64,000 bases of DNA from Galerina marginata (lineage: Eukaryota; Basidiomycota; Agaricomycetes; Agaricales; Galerinaceae): NCBI GenBank assembly GCA_023014335.1, contig JAECYW010000001.1:4278001-4342000 (forward strand). Direction: 5' to 3'. Position 1 is the first letter of the stretch. Every line of letters starts with the position of its first letter. The notes under the pieces are model-generated. The model was not told where the DNA came from, searched no databases, and saw only the letters and a list, made by a program, of their open reading frames with translations. The position numbers were made by a program, and so were the translations under genes. Positions 32,405-43,294 of this stretch are shown here, piece by piece.

Positions 32405-33780
32405 GTCGAACGGTCGGCCCCCGTCCCACAGCGCCCGTCCTGCCCAGCCCGCTCCTCTCGACCCTGAGACGCCATTTTTGGCACCCAGGTTCCCACACCT
32501 CTTCACTCCAGGCACCCAAAAATTTCACCAAAATCCATCAGCAGTTAGTCCTGATAATGCCATCTCTCAATCAGCCATTCCATCGCGCCTAGCGTAATGC
32601 TTTCATATATCCACCAAAAATCGGTATTTTCAAATGAAATAAAAAGTTCCTGTGAGCTGTCAACCCATTCTACAATCATGTAGAATTTCAGCAGGATTGG
32701 ATAACATTTGACTGTGGTATGGGTCTCCTTCATGACTGAGGAATGCACTTTCTTCACGAGATGGCAGTGCTGCTGATACCACATGATGATTATTCTGCTT
32801 CAGTCTGATTCCCAGGTCTACAAGTGATTTCAACCAAAGTCTGTAGTCATAATTAGAGGACATAGGGGAAGAGTGATGCTGATGGTGTTTAGTAGTGGGA
32901 CAATAAATGTGAATCATCAGAGACACTAAGAACGGGGCCATTTTTGGGCCATCTTCTGGATTGGGTGCTACAGCTGCAAACTAACAAGAGCCCTACCCAT
33001 CTTGCAGCTCAGGTCAGGTTTGAAACTAATACCAATTAAAACAACAAATACCAGTTTGCAGTGTTGTTTTTCAAATTTGTTACCTACCACCACCTTGCAA
33101 ACATAATTCACTGATGTCCTACTTTTGTCAACACCAAATTGGTGGAAGTGGATTTTGCATCAGTGGAACTCAGAAACTAATTGAAGTTGATAGGTTAAAC
33201 AAAACATTTCTTTGCTGTGTTAGAGTGAAAATGCTTCGGTGAGCTTGAAGTTTGCTGTAATAAATGGTGTAATATTTGACTAAAAATATGGGCATATAAT
33301 CAGCACTGTCAAAGAGGTTCACAAAAAAAAAGATTATATTACAGGATGGAATGGTACAATGCTCTAAAAAGCAGGGGAATAAACATGCAACGAGAGCAAA
33401 GTTGAGGAAGCTGAGTGTCAAGTCTTAAAAAATACAAGGACAGTAAGAGGAGTGCAAGTTGAAAGCGAGCGTGATAGATTGATGCACATGAGACACAAAT
33501 TGAGTGAGTGATCGATGAGAAAGACCTATAAAACAAGAAAACGAGGGTGGAAATCAGTAAAACAATTCAAAGAAATCAATTCAATCAAGGTAAACAGTAA
33601 AAGTGATGAAAGAAAAACATGACCTAAAACTGAAACTAACAAGAGCTGATCAAAGACAATGATGGAAAGGAAAGGACAGTGATGAGCACCTCGACCTGCA
33701 GGTGCGGGAGCAAAACCCCAACAACAACCACAAGGAGATGTCTCGATGTGCGAAAGGTTCCCTGGCTTCTGAGCGACCGT
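32405..33780. other. Right flank of the island; AT-rich, no supported gene
   Basis: A GC-rich stretch (32405-32470) is followed by AT-rich DNA. Minus-strand frames at 32545-32784 and 32660-32941 overlap in different phases and may be remains of one gene, which I do not recognise. A 14-bp direct repeat AAACTAACAAGAGC occurs at 32978-32991 and 33633-33646 and could bracket an insertion of about 640 bp. Confidence 0.45.
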
Positions 33781-33789
33781 GCGAGTCCG

Positions 33790-35054
33790 CTAGCGACGGG
33801 TAGGAAGATCGGAGTGAGGCGACGGCGCACGGGAGAGGTAGAGGGAGGATAAGGAAGGGAGGGTGGGGATTGTGATGCCTGAAGAGGAAAAGGAAGTACC
33901 AAGCAACGGGCCTGAAGATGCGAACCAGTTGTTCCGAAGGGGAACGGTGGAGGAGCGGCAGTTATAAACCGCGATATGGCTGCTGTGAGCAAACGAATGG
34001 GCGAAAGCAGGGTTCGTCGGGATGGGGTACGGGAGGTGCAGCACCGCAGGACTCGCATGTCGACTTGTAAAATCCAAGCTTGTCCTTCGGCTCCACTGGC
34101 ATTAGGACTCCTCGACATCAAAGTCGTAGCTGTATTCATGATAGAGATCGCGAACAAGAACGAGCCATTCCTTCTCCAAAACCCGCGCACGGTCCAAGTT
34201 CCGAAAAGCAGCTTCCAGCTCGTCCCCAGCCTTGCCTTCGAGGGGGGGGTGGTATCTTCGCAGCGTTGCTCCTCCCGCTAGCTTTCGCCGAGGACTTCGC
34301 GGAAGGGACAGAACTGGAACCGGCGGAGTGGGCCTTGTTCTTAGTGTGCACGGGACGGAAGCGATAGTCGAGGAACCGTACTTTATGTGCCGCCTACTCC
34401 TCCTTCGCGCATTTTTCCCAGATTTTCTTGTCTTCGAGGGGGAGTTGGCGCAAGCAGGTGCCTATCACCGAAATAAAAGTAATCAGATAGAACAAGGTAC
34501 GGTAACAGAATAAGAAAACCCACCGAAAATCTTGCTCTAACTCCCATGTTTCGTCTCATAACTCCTGGGAACATGACGCTGCTTCACGAACGCAGCCCTG
34601 AACAGCATGAACGCGTTCGGCGGGTGGGGGATATATCCTTGTGACGGCCTCTTCCCCGGTGGTGCACGTTTCCGCTTCTGCTGCAGAAGTGAACCATTCG
34701 TGGGTGCATCCACTGAGTCAGGGTGGATCTGTGCCCAGAGAGCTTTAACGTGCGGGCCGGCGGCATCGTCGTCTTCGTCTTCGCGAGAGGCGAAGGGGTT
34801 GAGCGGGTCGTCGTCTGCGTTGGGAGTACTGTAGGAAATTGGGGTGATGTTGGGCGCGAAAGTTACGTTACAGTAGTGGAAGGGTGCAAGGGGATGGCAT
34901 AGATGCCTGGTTTGGCGGGTGTGTCTTCGAAGAGGAAAGGAAAGGAGATAAGAGAAGGATGGGAGGTGAGACAAGGAAAGACACGTACAGGTGATCTTAT
35001 GAGATGACCTCCTTAGGCGGTTGCGAATTGGTTGCGGAGGCAAAGAGCGGGCAT
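33790..35054 (-). pseudogene. HMG-box transcription factor, decayed copy 1
   Basis: The HMG box is recognisable: GYIPHPPNAFMLFRAAFVKQ...ETKHGS at 34537-34635, then LRQLPLEDKKIWEK with HKVRF. It carries at least three lesions: an early stop in exon 1 (about 35015), TAG at 34537-34539 inside the box where copy 2 has TTG (Leu), and a further TAG in the KEE-AAHK segment at about 34398. The C-terminal region matches copy 2 only to about 33785, so roughly the last 290 residues are missing. It keeps Tyr codons at two positions where copy 2 has stops. Mushroom HMG-box factors of this type bind DNA and act in development; this copy is unlikely to make a working protein. Confidence 0.8.
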
Positions 35055-35649
35055 CGTAGTAGCTATCTAAGATCGTGATGAGGATTGGATGAGGAGCTTC
35101 TTGTTCGTGTAATTGTAATTGTCGTAATAGAAAATGCGTCACAGCAGAAAAGAAAATAGAAAAGAAAGGCAGCAAGACTTGCAGAGAGGAGATTGAGGAA
35201 TACAAAGGTGCTTGAAAGGTACATGCAGACAGGCTTCGCCGCGTTATCCGTTGCAGTTTTGCCTTTGTTTATATTTGGGGACTTCGGCTTTGCGGAAACT
35301 GAAACCGGTCACATAACCCGCTCTCCCTTGTTCCTCACGCAAGCTCAGGCGAACGTACAAGAAGCGGATGTCTGTCGAGAATAGATACGCGCCTTTCATA
35401 CTTGGCCTTGCTACCTTCGCGGTGATCCATTCTCGGTCCGACTCTTCCCCCTTGCTCTTCCGACCTCATCCAAACCTCAACCTCCACCAACATGAACTGA
35501 TCACTTATAGTTCATTTTGTAAAGAACCTACATAATCACGACCAAAAGCTGCATCGGTAAAGCTTTTCTGACAGCCGTATTGTTATGCAGCGCCTACTCA
35601 GGGTATGTCTTCTTTCTTTGCCGCTGCCCATCGATTAAGTTGATCATTG

Positions 35650-38090
35650 TTGAATGTTTCACAGACGTCAGTGGTCAAATCAACGGCGGCAACGATGAAG
35701 GTAGATGTTTTCGGGTCGTAAACGTCAATTGGGCGATGGGAAAGAAGTAGGTGGACGTGAGTTTGTCTATGGATAATGTTTGAAACGTTGATGTCGATGA
35801 CGAGCTGAATTCAAATGTACGTGCTTCCCTCCTCCCTTCTTTCTTCTTGACACTACAACCCTTTTACAGAAAACTTCTACCTGCACCTGCACCGTCCCCA
35901 GCACACTCACCCACCAACAGCCTAGACCAGGCTTTCTACAGCAGGATCCCCGTCCCAAACGACAGCATCGCAAGACTGCGCGACAACACCCCACCGAGCT
36001 TGACCCAAGGCTTCCTCTTCTGCCCATTGCCTGAGTTGCTTGCCCCCCCGATAAGTAGAACCAATGGCGGAATCGCAGGTAAATAAGGCTGTCATCGACT
36101 CATGGAGCCAGCTACAGACTATACGACCCCGCAACTTCAAGTTGGCAACTAGGCATCTCCACGGTCGCTCATATCAACGCCAACGACAGAAACACCTACA
36201 GACGATTCTCGTTCTTGTGTTTTCCTTTTGTTCCTACCTTCTTTGCTTCTTTAACCTTCTAATCGCTCCTAGGTTGATATTCCCTCTCGCGTTTTATCAT
36301 TCTCTGAGTCCTCCCCCCCTTTCTCCTTGGTACTTGTGTTTTCCTCGCATCGTCTTCAGCTAAATTATATTCTGCTCTCTCCACACTCTCTCTTCGTTCT
36401 CCCGCTCGTTTCTGCTGCTCGGTTTTTTCGAATCTCCTGGCTCTCTCATATTTTCCCAGCATTTTTGTTTCACTTCGTTCTTTTCGTCAGCCTGCTTGAA
36501 GTTCAACGTTCTGCCTTCCTTGTCCGCCCATTCTGTGCTTCCTTGTATACTCTCTCGTATTTTTTAAGCATCCCGTTCTTTTGGTGTCCCGACGAACTTT
36601 TTCTTAGGCATCAGCTCGGGTTCTGGTACTGTTACTTGTGCACAAACTCGCGAGATTCGTCCACCCGCTTCTCATTAGCAGTATAGCCAGCAAGGGCAGC
36701 TTTAGTTCTGGCCGTCACAGTCTCGGCATCTTGGCTTATTCGTCCTCAAATTGCACGACTGCTGCTGTGAGGCCGGCGAGTTCAGGAACTAATATGTCTT
36801 TGCTAATTGGATAGGCAAGGAGCTGTCGGTGAGCAGGACGGATGGAAATGTGTTCATTGACTGCTAGCGGTGAGGAGAAAGTGGTGGTGGGGATGGGAAG
36901 AAGAATCCCTGAAGCCCGGCTGGCGGGATGAACGACGGTCTTGACGTTGGCGTTGGCGTTGAGAAAGAGGAAGTCTTTGTCTGTTTCCCTCGATGAGCTG
37001 ATCTTTGTGAATCTTCCGCGGTATACTTGTACAGACCGGGATATTTTGCTGACTTGGCAGTGGTCAAATTAACGGCGCCAACGATCAAGATAGGTTATGT
37101 CAGTTTGCAAACAAGGATTCTGCGAAAGCAAAAACGTGTAAGGACTCGAGTTTGTCCTACGAGATGACCGTCGACGTGATGACGAACTCGATCCAAATGT
37201 ACGTCCGTCGTTCCCTCCTTTGTTCTTCCGACACCTTACGCTATATGCTCTAGTGCGAACCTCTACTCGCATTTTCATCCAAATTTCAACGCCCTCTCGC
37301 AGCAGTGGCACAGGCCATCAGGCAGACAGGTAACTCCACACCAGCTCACATCGACACTACCATCAACCCCACCTGCGGTCGTTGCTGGTTCGTGGTTTTT
37401 CTATCTTTTTCTTACCTTCCTCTTTTCATCAGGTTTCTCCCAGTCGTTCCTACGAAGACATGTCCTCCTGTGTTTTCTGGTTCTTTTTATACTCCCCTTC
37501 TTTCTTAACGATGAAGGTATTTGGCGGCGGTCTGCAGACGACGGTTATGCAATGGGCAAGAACTGGAGGACTTGAGTTTGACTACAGGTAACGATTGATG
37601 ACAACCTGGATCCAAATGGCAATGCCCATCCCCTTCTCCCTTTTCTTCTTGATACCATAGCCCTTTACAGCGAACCTCAACTCGCATCTGCACCCGGCCC
37701 CAATACACCCGACCAATGGCTTATACCAGGATCCGGAACCGAGCGCGGAAGCTGTAGTGCTTCGCTCCTCCCATCCCAAACGACTGCATCGTGAGCCTGT
37801 GACACTTACACCTGCCCTCCGAAATTAAGCGGAGGCTCCCGCCTGTCACCCGGGCTGTTGTTTCTTCCCGAGCAGAGAGCCCGGCATCGCAGGCTGATAG
37901 GCAACTCCACCCCCGCTCGTATTAAAACTACTCCAGAAGCACCAGTACCAAAACCTACAAACGTCGCTGGTTCGTGGTTTTTCGTTCTTTTCCCACCTTC
38001 CTCTTTTCTTCAATTTTTTCCTAGTTGTTCCTACAACGATATGCCCTCGAGCGTTTTCTGGTTCTCTATATACTCCCCTGCTTTCTAGCG
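35650..38090. repeat. Internal modular repeats of block A copy 1
   Basis: A module with GGTCAAAT(C/T)AACGGCG, a TGACGA-x-CTGGATTCAAATG-like middle and a CGAACCT-CTCGCAT-like end occurs at about 35664-35910, 37050-37290 and 37510-37730. Copy 2 has it once (about 53820-54060). A second module (GCTGGTTCGTGGTTTTTC ... TTTTCTGGTTCT) occurs at 37385-37505 and 37968-38090. Short frames in these modules are not convincing genes. Confidence 0.65.
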
Positions 38091-38659
38091 TCCTTGTCGC
38101 ACCGTCTTCGTGATCGTTTTATTGTGTTCTTTCCCCATTCTGTCTTCGTTTTTCTTCTCGTTTCTGGTTTAAACCCTTGCTGATCTCTCACCTCTATTAG
38201 TCGCCAGTCTTTTCCGTTTCACCTTATTCTTTTCGTCAGTCTGCTTCAATGTCTTACGTTTTCACCCTTTTCATCTGTCCCTTGTGCTTCGCGTACTCAT
38301 TTGCGTTTCTATTCTCAGCTTCTTCAGGTGCCACTAGGATTCAAGAAGCCGTTGGTTATTTTTGACTCGCACTCTTTAGAGAGTGGATATCGATATTGTT
38401 CGTGTACTGCTCTTTTTTCTGGTTTCCCTATTCATATATGAACATGAATTCACCCGCAGGCACAGGGAACCCAGAACCGCCGTGTCCGTAGTGCGTATCT
38501 CTTAGCCTGGCTCAGTGACATGGAGTGCCCCCGAGCCTAGCATCACATGCTTTATATCCCCTTCTCGAACCTTCAGCGACAATGCTGAGGGTGGTATCAA
38601 CACATTACGGCTGATTCTCACAGCCTTCCCGGTAGGTCGTTTATTCTTTAGCATATTGG

Positions 38660-39950
38660 GCGCAGCCTATTTAAGTTGATCTGCTCATCGACTTACCCGA
38701 GATTTATCAGTTGGTGTAGGTGCGAACAAGGAGTTAGTTCGCCCAGTGTAAATAAATCGCGACATAGCATCCTAAAGTAAGTTATGTTGCCCTTAACTGT
38801 CTGTTTGTTGCTACTTATGCCTCTTATATGTAGTAAAGGCAGAGTTCACGGGACACAAGAGCCGTAATTAGGGTAGAAAGTGGTAAATTTTTGCGTTCAG
38901 ATCCTTTGGCACGTCATGTCAACGGGTCTAGAATTTTTTCCAAACTTGTGTAAGCTATGGACTACTCATTCAAAGCACATTGCGACACCACAAATTTATC
39001 AATAGCATAATCTGAGCGAGCAGTACTCGCTACCTCTTATGAGCTGTTCCTCAAAGGAACTATTCATCCTGAGATTGCCCACCACCCGACCGATACTGAA
39101 AACCACCTGCTTCCCGCCGTGGTCACGCTCAATTATCGCGGCTCAGGGGTTTACTACATCGTAGAAGGTACATATCTCCAATATAACTTGTTCTGTTTGT
39201 TTGTTTGTATAAACGGCTTATGAAAAACCAGTATGACGACACTGCAAAGGTTGGGAAGCCCACTGTATTAAGCGCTTGTGCGGTTCTCCACGTTGAAGAG
39301 GACAAAACATTTTTTAGGACAGGAGATTTCGCAGGTGTGAGCACGTTTGCCGAACATCTGGGTTGATTCAGACGGACGAGGTTGATACTAGTGTTACAAG
39401 CACACGATTCCCTTATTGACCCAATTCAATTCGTTTCCTGGTCTAGTTTACTACCTCAAAAGAAATCGGACTGCAGGAACTAGCTTTTACAGAATTTATC
39501 CGAATGTTGTCCTACAAGACGGTAGCGAACATAGGGATTTCACGCTTCACGTTTCAGGCCGACTTCAACGACGGCAGTAATGTCTATCCGATTTGAGCAA
39601 AGTCTCTTCGTCGACGCCTGTTCTGATTCCGATCCACCATTAGTAGAGTTTTTCTGACACTTAGTTGTCCCTCCCCAGGTTCCACGTAGTTATAACGTTG
39701 CCCAAAGAGCCTTAAGCCTGCATATTTATTAGTAGGCAAATCTGTGCAATTTATTGAGTAGTCCCATCACGTCTATTGAACTGAAGAGTAATAATATAAA
39801 ATCGCACTGAATCTATCAACTACCCGGTTTTCAGCCTCGCTGATTTACTTGTTCACTGGAAAACAACTAGGTTTTGGCCCATATTCCTCGACGAAGCGCA
39901 GCGATTAATAGGCGCGACAAACTCCGATTTAACAATATATGTGAAATCAA
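38660..39950. other. No supported gene
   Basis: Between duplication blocks A and B of copy 1 I find only short frames (for example minus 39129-39344) without recognisable motifs. The matching interval of copy 2 (55.5-58.1 kb) contains the MYND-finger gene, which is absent here. Confidence 0.45.
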
Positions 39951-39954
39951 CATC

Positions 39955-40720
39955 AGGCGCGAGAAGGCCCGGGCGGAAGTTTCAGGACCATCTCCCTGTC
40001 TTTCCAGTCAAAGGTCAGTCGACGGAAAGTTGTTCTGCCTTTAAACGTTATGAAATTGGTGCCCGTCTTGATCTAGACTTCTCGAAGCATGCACAGTGGA
40101 CTGTTCCGGCTTTTTAAACTTGAGAGCAGATACGGCGTCATGCCCAGTTGATTCGTCTGTTTCGGTGGCTATTTTCAGCCGGCTGTTCAAGCTCACCATT
40201 ATCGAGTTGGAGTAGAGTTTTCCAAGGATAGCGATGGTATAGTAGAAGTATGTGGGATGACCGTTAAGCACAGACAATGCTAAGTTGAGGGATGCCATGA
40301 ACGCTGTTAATTGTGTTAATTATTTTGAACTTGCCTCGGAAGTCTATGCACCGACCAGTGAGTGTACTCGTTCCAACGGTTATACGAATAATTTTTTCCA
40401 CTATAAGCGCTGTTTCTTTGATGTGCGTCTTGCGGACAGAAAGCTTAAATGCTTGGGTCATTACAGGAGTGATAATTACCAGACGCGCGACTCACATATA
40501 CGGTCATTGATATAGCAATAATTACATCACAAAGTGCGCTTCCACCATTCCAGACCTTAAAAAATTGAAGCTTGAAAAGGAATGATCGTGCCTTCGACGC
40601 TCACCCCGAGTGTATAAAATGATTGCTTTCCCAGGAAATGAGAGTTGAAAAGAGCCATCTTCATCTCCCAACTCGTTGCAGCAGCCCCTCCTAATTGACA
40701 AAGTGCAAGCTAGTAATGAT
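39955..40720. repeat. Segmental duplication block B, copy 1
   Basis: This matches 58070-58840, very closely from 40035 on. Both copies end at the same text (GTGCAAGCTA-TAATGATAG), after which they differ at once. Confidence 0.85.
40041..40461 (-). pseudogene. DUF6534-type membrane protein, C-terminal relic (copy 1)
   Basis: Two minus-strand stretches join across a short intron (donor GTCGGT, acceptor TTAACAG): TALIVEKIIRITVGTSTLT, then AFMASLNLALSV...FYYTIAILGKLYSNSIMVSLNSRLKI. This is the pattern of the last two membrane helices and the K-L-Y-x-N/S-S-x-x-x-S-L-N-x-R end of mushroom DUF6534 proteins. The upstream five helices are not found, so only the C-terminal third remains. The same piece is duplicated at 58159-58579. 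The family assignment is from memory of the pattern. Confidence 0.6.
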
Positions 40721-40724
40721 AGGC

Positions 40725-41640
40725 GCACTGCGCGCCTAAAGCTAAAACGAGGTCGGACGAGGGTGTAGAATAGTCTAAACTCAGTAAAACGCAGTCTGAA
40801 CAAAATCTGAACACAGTAAAAACGCGGGGTACTCTGAGAAAGTGAAGCTTAGTCGCAGTAAAAATAAAAACGCAGTGAAAACGCGGGTGCTCTGAGAAAC
40901 GCGGTGGGATTCTTCTCCAAGGGGAGGCCAAGCTCTACAAAATCTACAAAAGAGTTCTTATAATGTGCTACAAAGTCCGAGAACCATAACACGAGGCACG
41001 GAGGGAATGAGGGGGATCAAAATAATATAGAGGGGGATTGAATTAATAAAGAAGGGAAGAGGTCGGAGGGTGGAACACTATATAGAAGCACTAGGAATTA
41101 CGGACCGCGATCGCGTTTTCAGAGCCTAGAGCGCGTGAACGCTCATCAACAGATAAAGAACGAGCTGACGGCGTGGGACAGACGCAGCTCGTGCTTCAAG
41201 GCGAGAAGCAGTTAAGAAGACCATCTTTCTTGACAGATCCCACAACCAAAGGCAGCGCGGGCGCAGCTCAGTGCGTGGTAAAGCAAAAAAAGCAAACAAA
41301 AGCGAAATTGAACTGCCACCCTCCCTATTGATGGTGATGAGGGGTAAACGTACAGATAAAAGTAAAGAGGAAAGAGGAAAACTTTCCGAACATCAAACAA
41401 TGACGAGAAGAAAAACTGATAAAGAGGAAAGCAAATAGGTAAGAAAATAAATGCATGAAATCGAACACGATGCAAAGGTTGAAAAGAACAAAGGGGTAAG
41501 GTGGCGAGCTGAAACTCACCAAGCAAGCGAGAGCAAACGACGACTGAACCATAAGACAAAAAATCTATACAACAATGAAATGACAGGCGCGACGAGAACC
41601 AGACAAGACGAAGACGACAAAGACAAATCCACGATACCCG
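40725..41640. other. 3' flank of the G-alpha gene; no supported gene
   Basis: A-rich, simple sequence with repeated AGTAAAACGC-like and CTGAGAAA-like words at 40780-40910. The minus-strand frames at 41212-41559 are Phe-rich, low-complexity readings and not gene-like. Confidence 0.45.
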
Positions 41641-41647
41641 CAGGGTA

Positions 41648-43290
41648 TCATAGGATTCCGGAGTCCTTCAGGGCGTTCTGTGAAATCGTCTCCTTCACGG
41701 CGGCGAAAACGAGCCAGATGTTTGTCGCGTCCGTCGCTTGAGTTAGACTAGAAGAAGATATGTTCATCAGTAGGCGATAAAACGACAAGAACAAAAAGAG
41801 GGAAATGTACTGTGGATACACGCTCAATTGTGCCCTGTTCACTTGCATGAACTTCCATAGGATATATTTTGCAGCTTTGTTGATATCGGGCCCGCCTGCA
41901 TACTCAGGGAAATAACGTTCTAGCGGCACCTGTGCATTAATGATCGTAATCAGTGGGGGTGGGTGATGTGAGGCGGAGAAACCATACCTTTGGTAGTTTG
42001 TTCTTGAAGATGTCGATCTTATTGAGGAATAAAATTATTGACGTCCGTAGGAACCACCGCGAGTTGATGACCGACTCAAATACCACAAGCGATTCCAGCA
42101 TTCGGTTCTAAAAAGTCACGAATATCATCAGCGATCACTAAACCGAAAACGAACCAAAAACTGTACCTGATTCTTCTCCTCCAACAACACCTGATCGTAC
42201 TCACTGAGAGCCGTGCAGAAAATGATAGACGTTACCGACTCGAAGCAATGAATCCACTTCTTCCTCTCCGACCTTTGCCCGCCCACGTCAAACATGTGTA
42301 TTCTGTCAAAAGAAAGCCAAAAAAGCGGCGGTCAGTCCCACAAAAAATATGCAGAGCGGGACAAGCACAAGGACAGGCCCATGACGTCGGAACCGTTAGG
42401 GCAGGGATAAGAGAGACGTGAAAAGATAGACAGGCAAAAATAGAAAAAGAAAAAGAAGCGAGCAGGGTGCCGCAGAAATAAGGCAAAGATGATAGGACAG
42501 CAGGACGGCAGCAGGTCAAAATGCAGTTATGGACATGGGTACTCACGACAACTGGCCCATCGTGAAGCGCGTCTCGGTGATGCCCACACTCTTCTGCCTT
42601 GCCCTCAACACGTCCATCTCATTGGGCAGGTACCCTGGTAAGCCTATCCGTAGTACTTCCCCGAAGAAGCTATCATGAGATTGATGAGTCAGAGGTGGTG
42701 TGTCAGAGGGGAGTTACACACTATGCGGCGGAGTCCATAAGATAAAAGTCAGACGAGTGCTCGTCCATGATTTTGGGGATGATGGGGTCTTTCCAGAGCT
42801 GGTGGATGGCTTCGGCGATCTCTGGAGGGAAGTAAGGTGTGCTGCTGGTGGTGTCGAGCCGGAAGTCGAGGACTTTTTCGGCGAGGGCCTTTGTCATGAA
42901 AGGATCAGCGAACGGAAAGGTGAAAATGAGGATTTACGCACCCTATTTGAGTACTCCACACACTCAAGCCCAACCTCCTTCATAAATTTCATAACCTGCT
43001 GTGCCGAATCGAGTACGTTCATGTAAACGACCGACCGATGCTCCTGACGCTCTGACTGTGAGATTCCGCCTTGGTAGGCGATCTTGAACTGCTTGAGAAT
43101 AGTGCTCTTGCCTGACTCGCTAGAGCCTGAGGATAAGAATGAAATGAGAAATGAAACACTAAAACGAGCCAAAAGACGAACCGAGCAGTAGAACTTTGCA
43201 TTTTTTGACGCACTTGCGGTTCTCATCCAACTGTTTATGGATTGATCTTTCCTCCCCCAAGCGATCTGCTGTAGAGAAGAAACTGCCCAT
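41648..43290 (-). CDS. G protein alpha subunit
   Basis: Eight exons (43290-43182, 43126-42942, 42888-42722, 42669-42547, 42302-42167, 42107-41988, 41929-41811, 41747-41648) join in phase to 352 aa, the usual size. It is a membrane-bound GTPase that relays signals from seven-helix receptors. It starts MGSFFS, so Gly2 could be myristoylated, but the usual Cys3 is absent. The P-loop is [12 protein letters not shown], where nearly all relatives have G-x-G-E-S-G-K. The switch I region is [10 protein letters not shown], keeping the Arg but with Ser-Val for Thr-Thr. Switch II ([18 protein letters not shown]), NKID and [12 protein letters not shown] are normal. The C-terminus is ALKDSGIL. No lesion is seen, so it is probably active with altered GTP handling. 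It lies between duplication blocks B and C of copy 1 and has no counterpart in copy 2. Confidence 0.95.
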
Positions 43291-43294
43291 GGTG

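Larger units (their letters stand above)
33785..38655. repeat. Segmental duplication block A, copy 1
   Basis: This stretch matches 51900-55470 in order and orientation: the HMG-box gene, its upstream CT-rich region, the MAESQ-type stretch (36064 versus 54234), and the tail near 38380-38650 (versus 55195-55470). Copy 1 holds about 1.4 kb of extra sequence, made of internal repeats, at about 36970-38380. Its left end is cut inside the HMG gene. Confidence 0.85.

Noticed and set aside
23319..33780. Telomere-proximal helicase locus
   Set aside because: RecQ/OrsD genes are often subtelomeric, but no TTAGGG-type array is present and ordinary genes lie on both sides.
33636..34190. Long minus-strand frame as its own gene
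   Set aside because: It is an alternative frame over the HMG copy 1 C-terminal region; the true frame is the one starting MDFTSRHASP, which matches copy 2.
40285..40515. Plus-strand frame conserved in both B copies (also 58403-58633)
   Set aside because: It is conserved only because the DNA is duplicated. The minus strand carries a recognisable DUF6534 pattern with an intron, the plus strand nothing.
41212..41559. Phe-rich minus-strand frames
   Set aside because: Low-complexity reading of A-rich DNA downstream of the G-alpha gene, with no domain or splice support.
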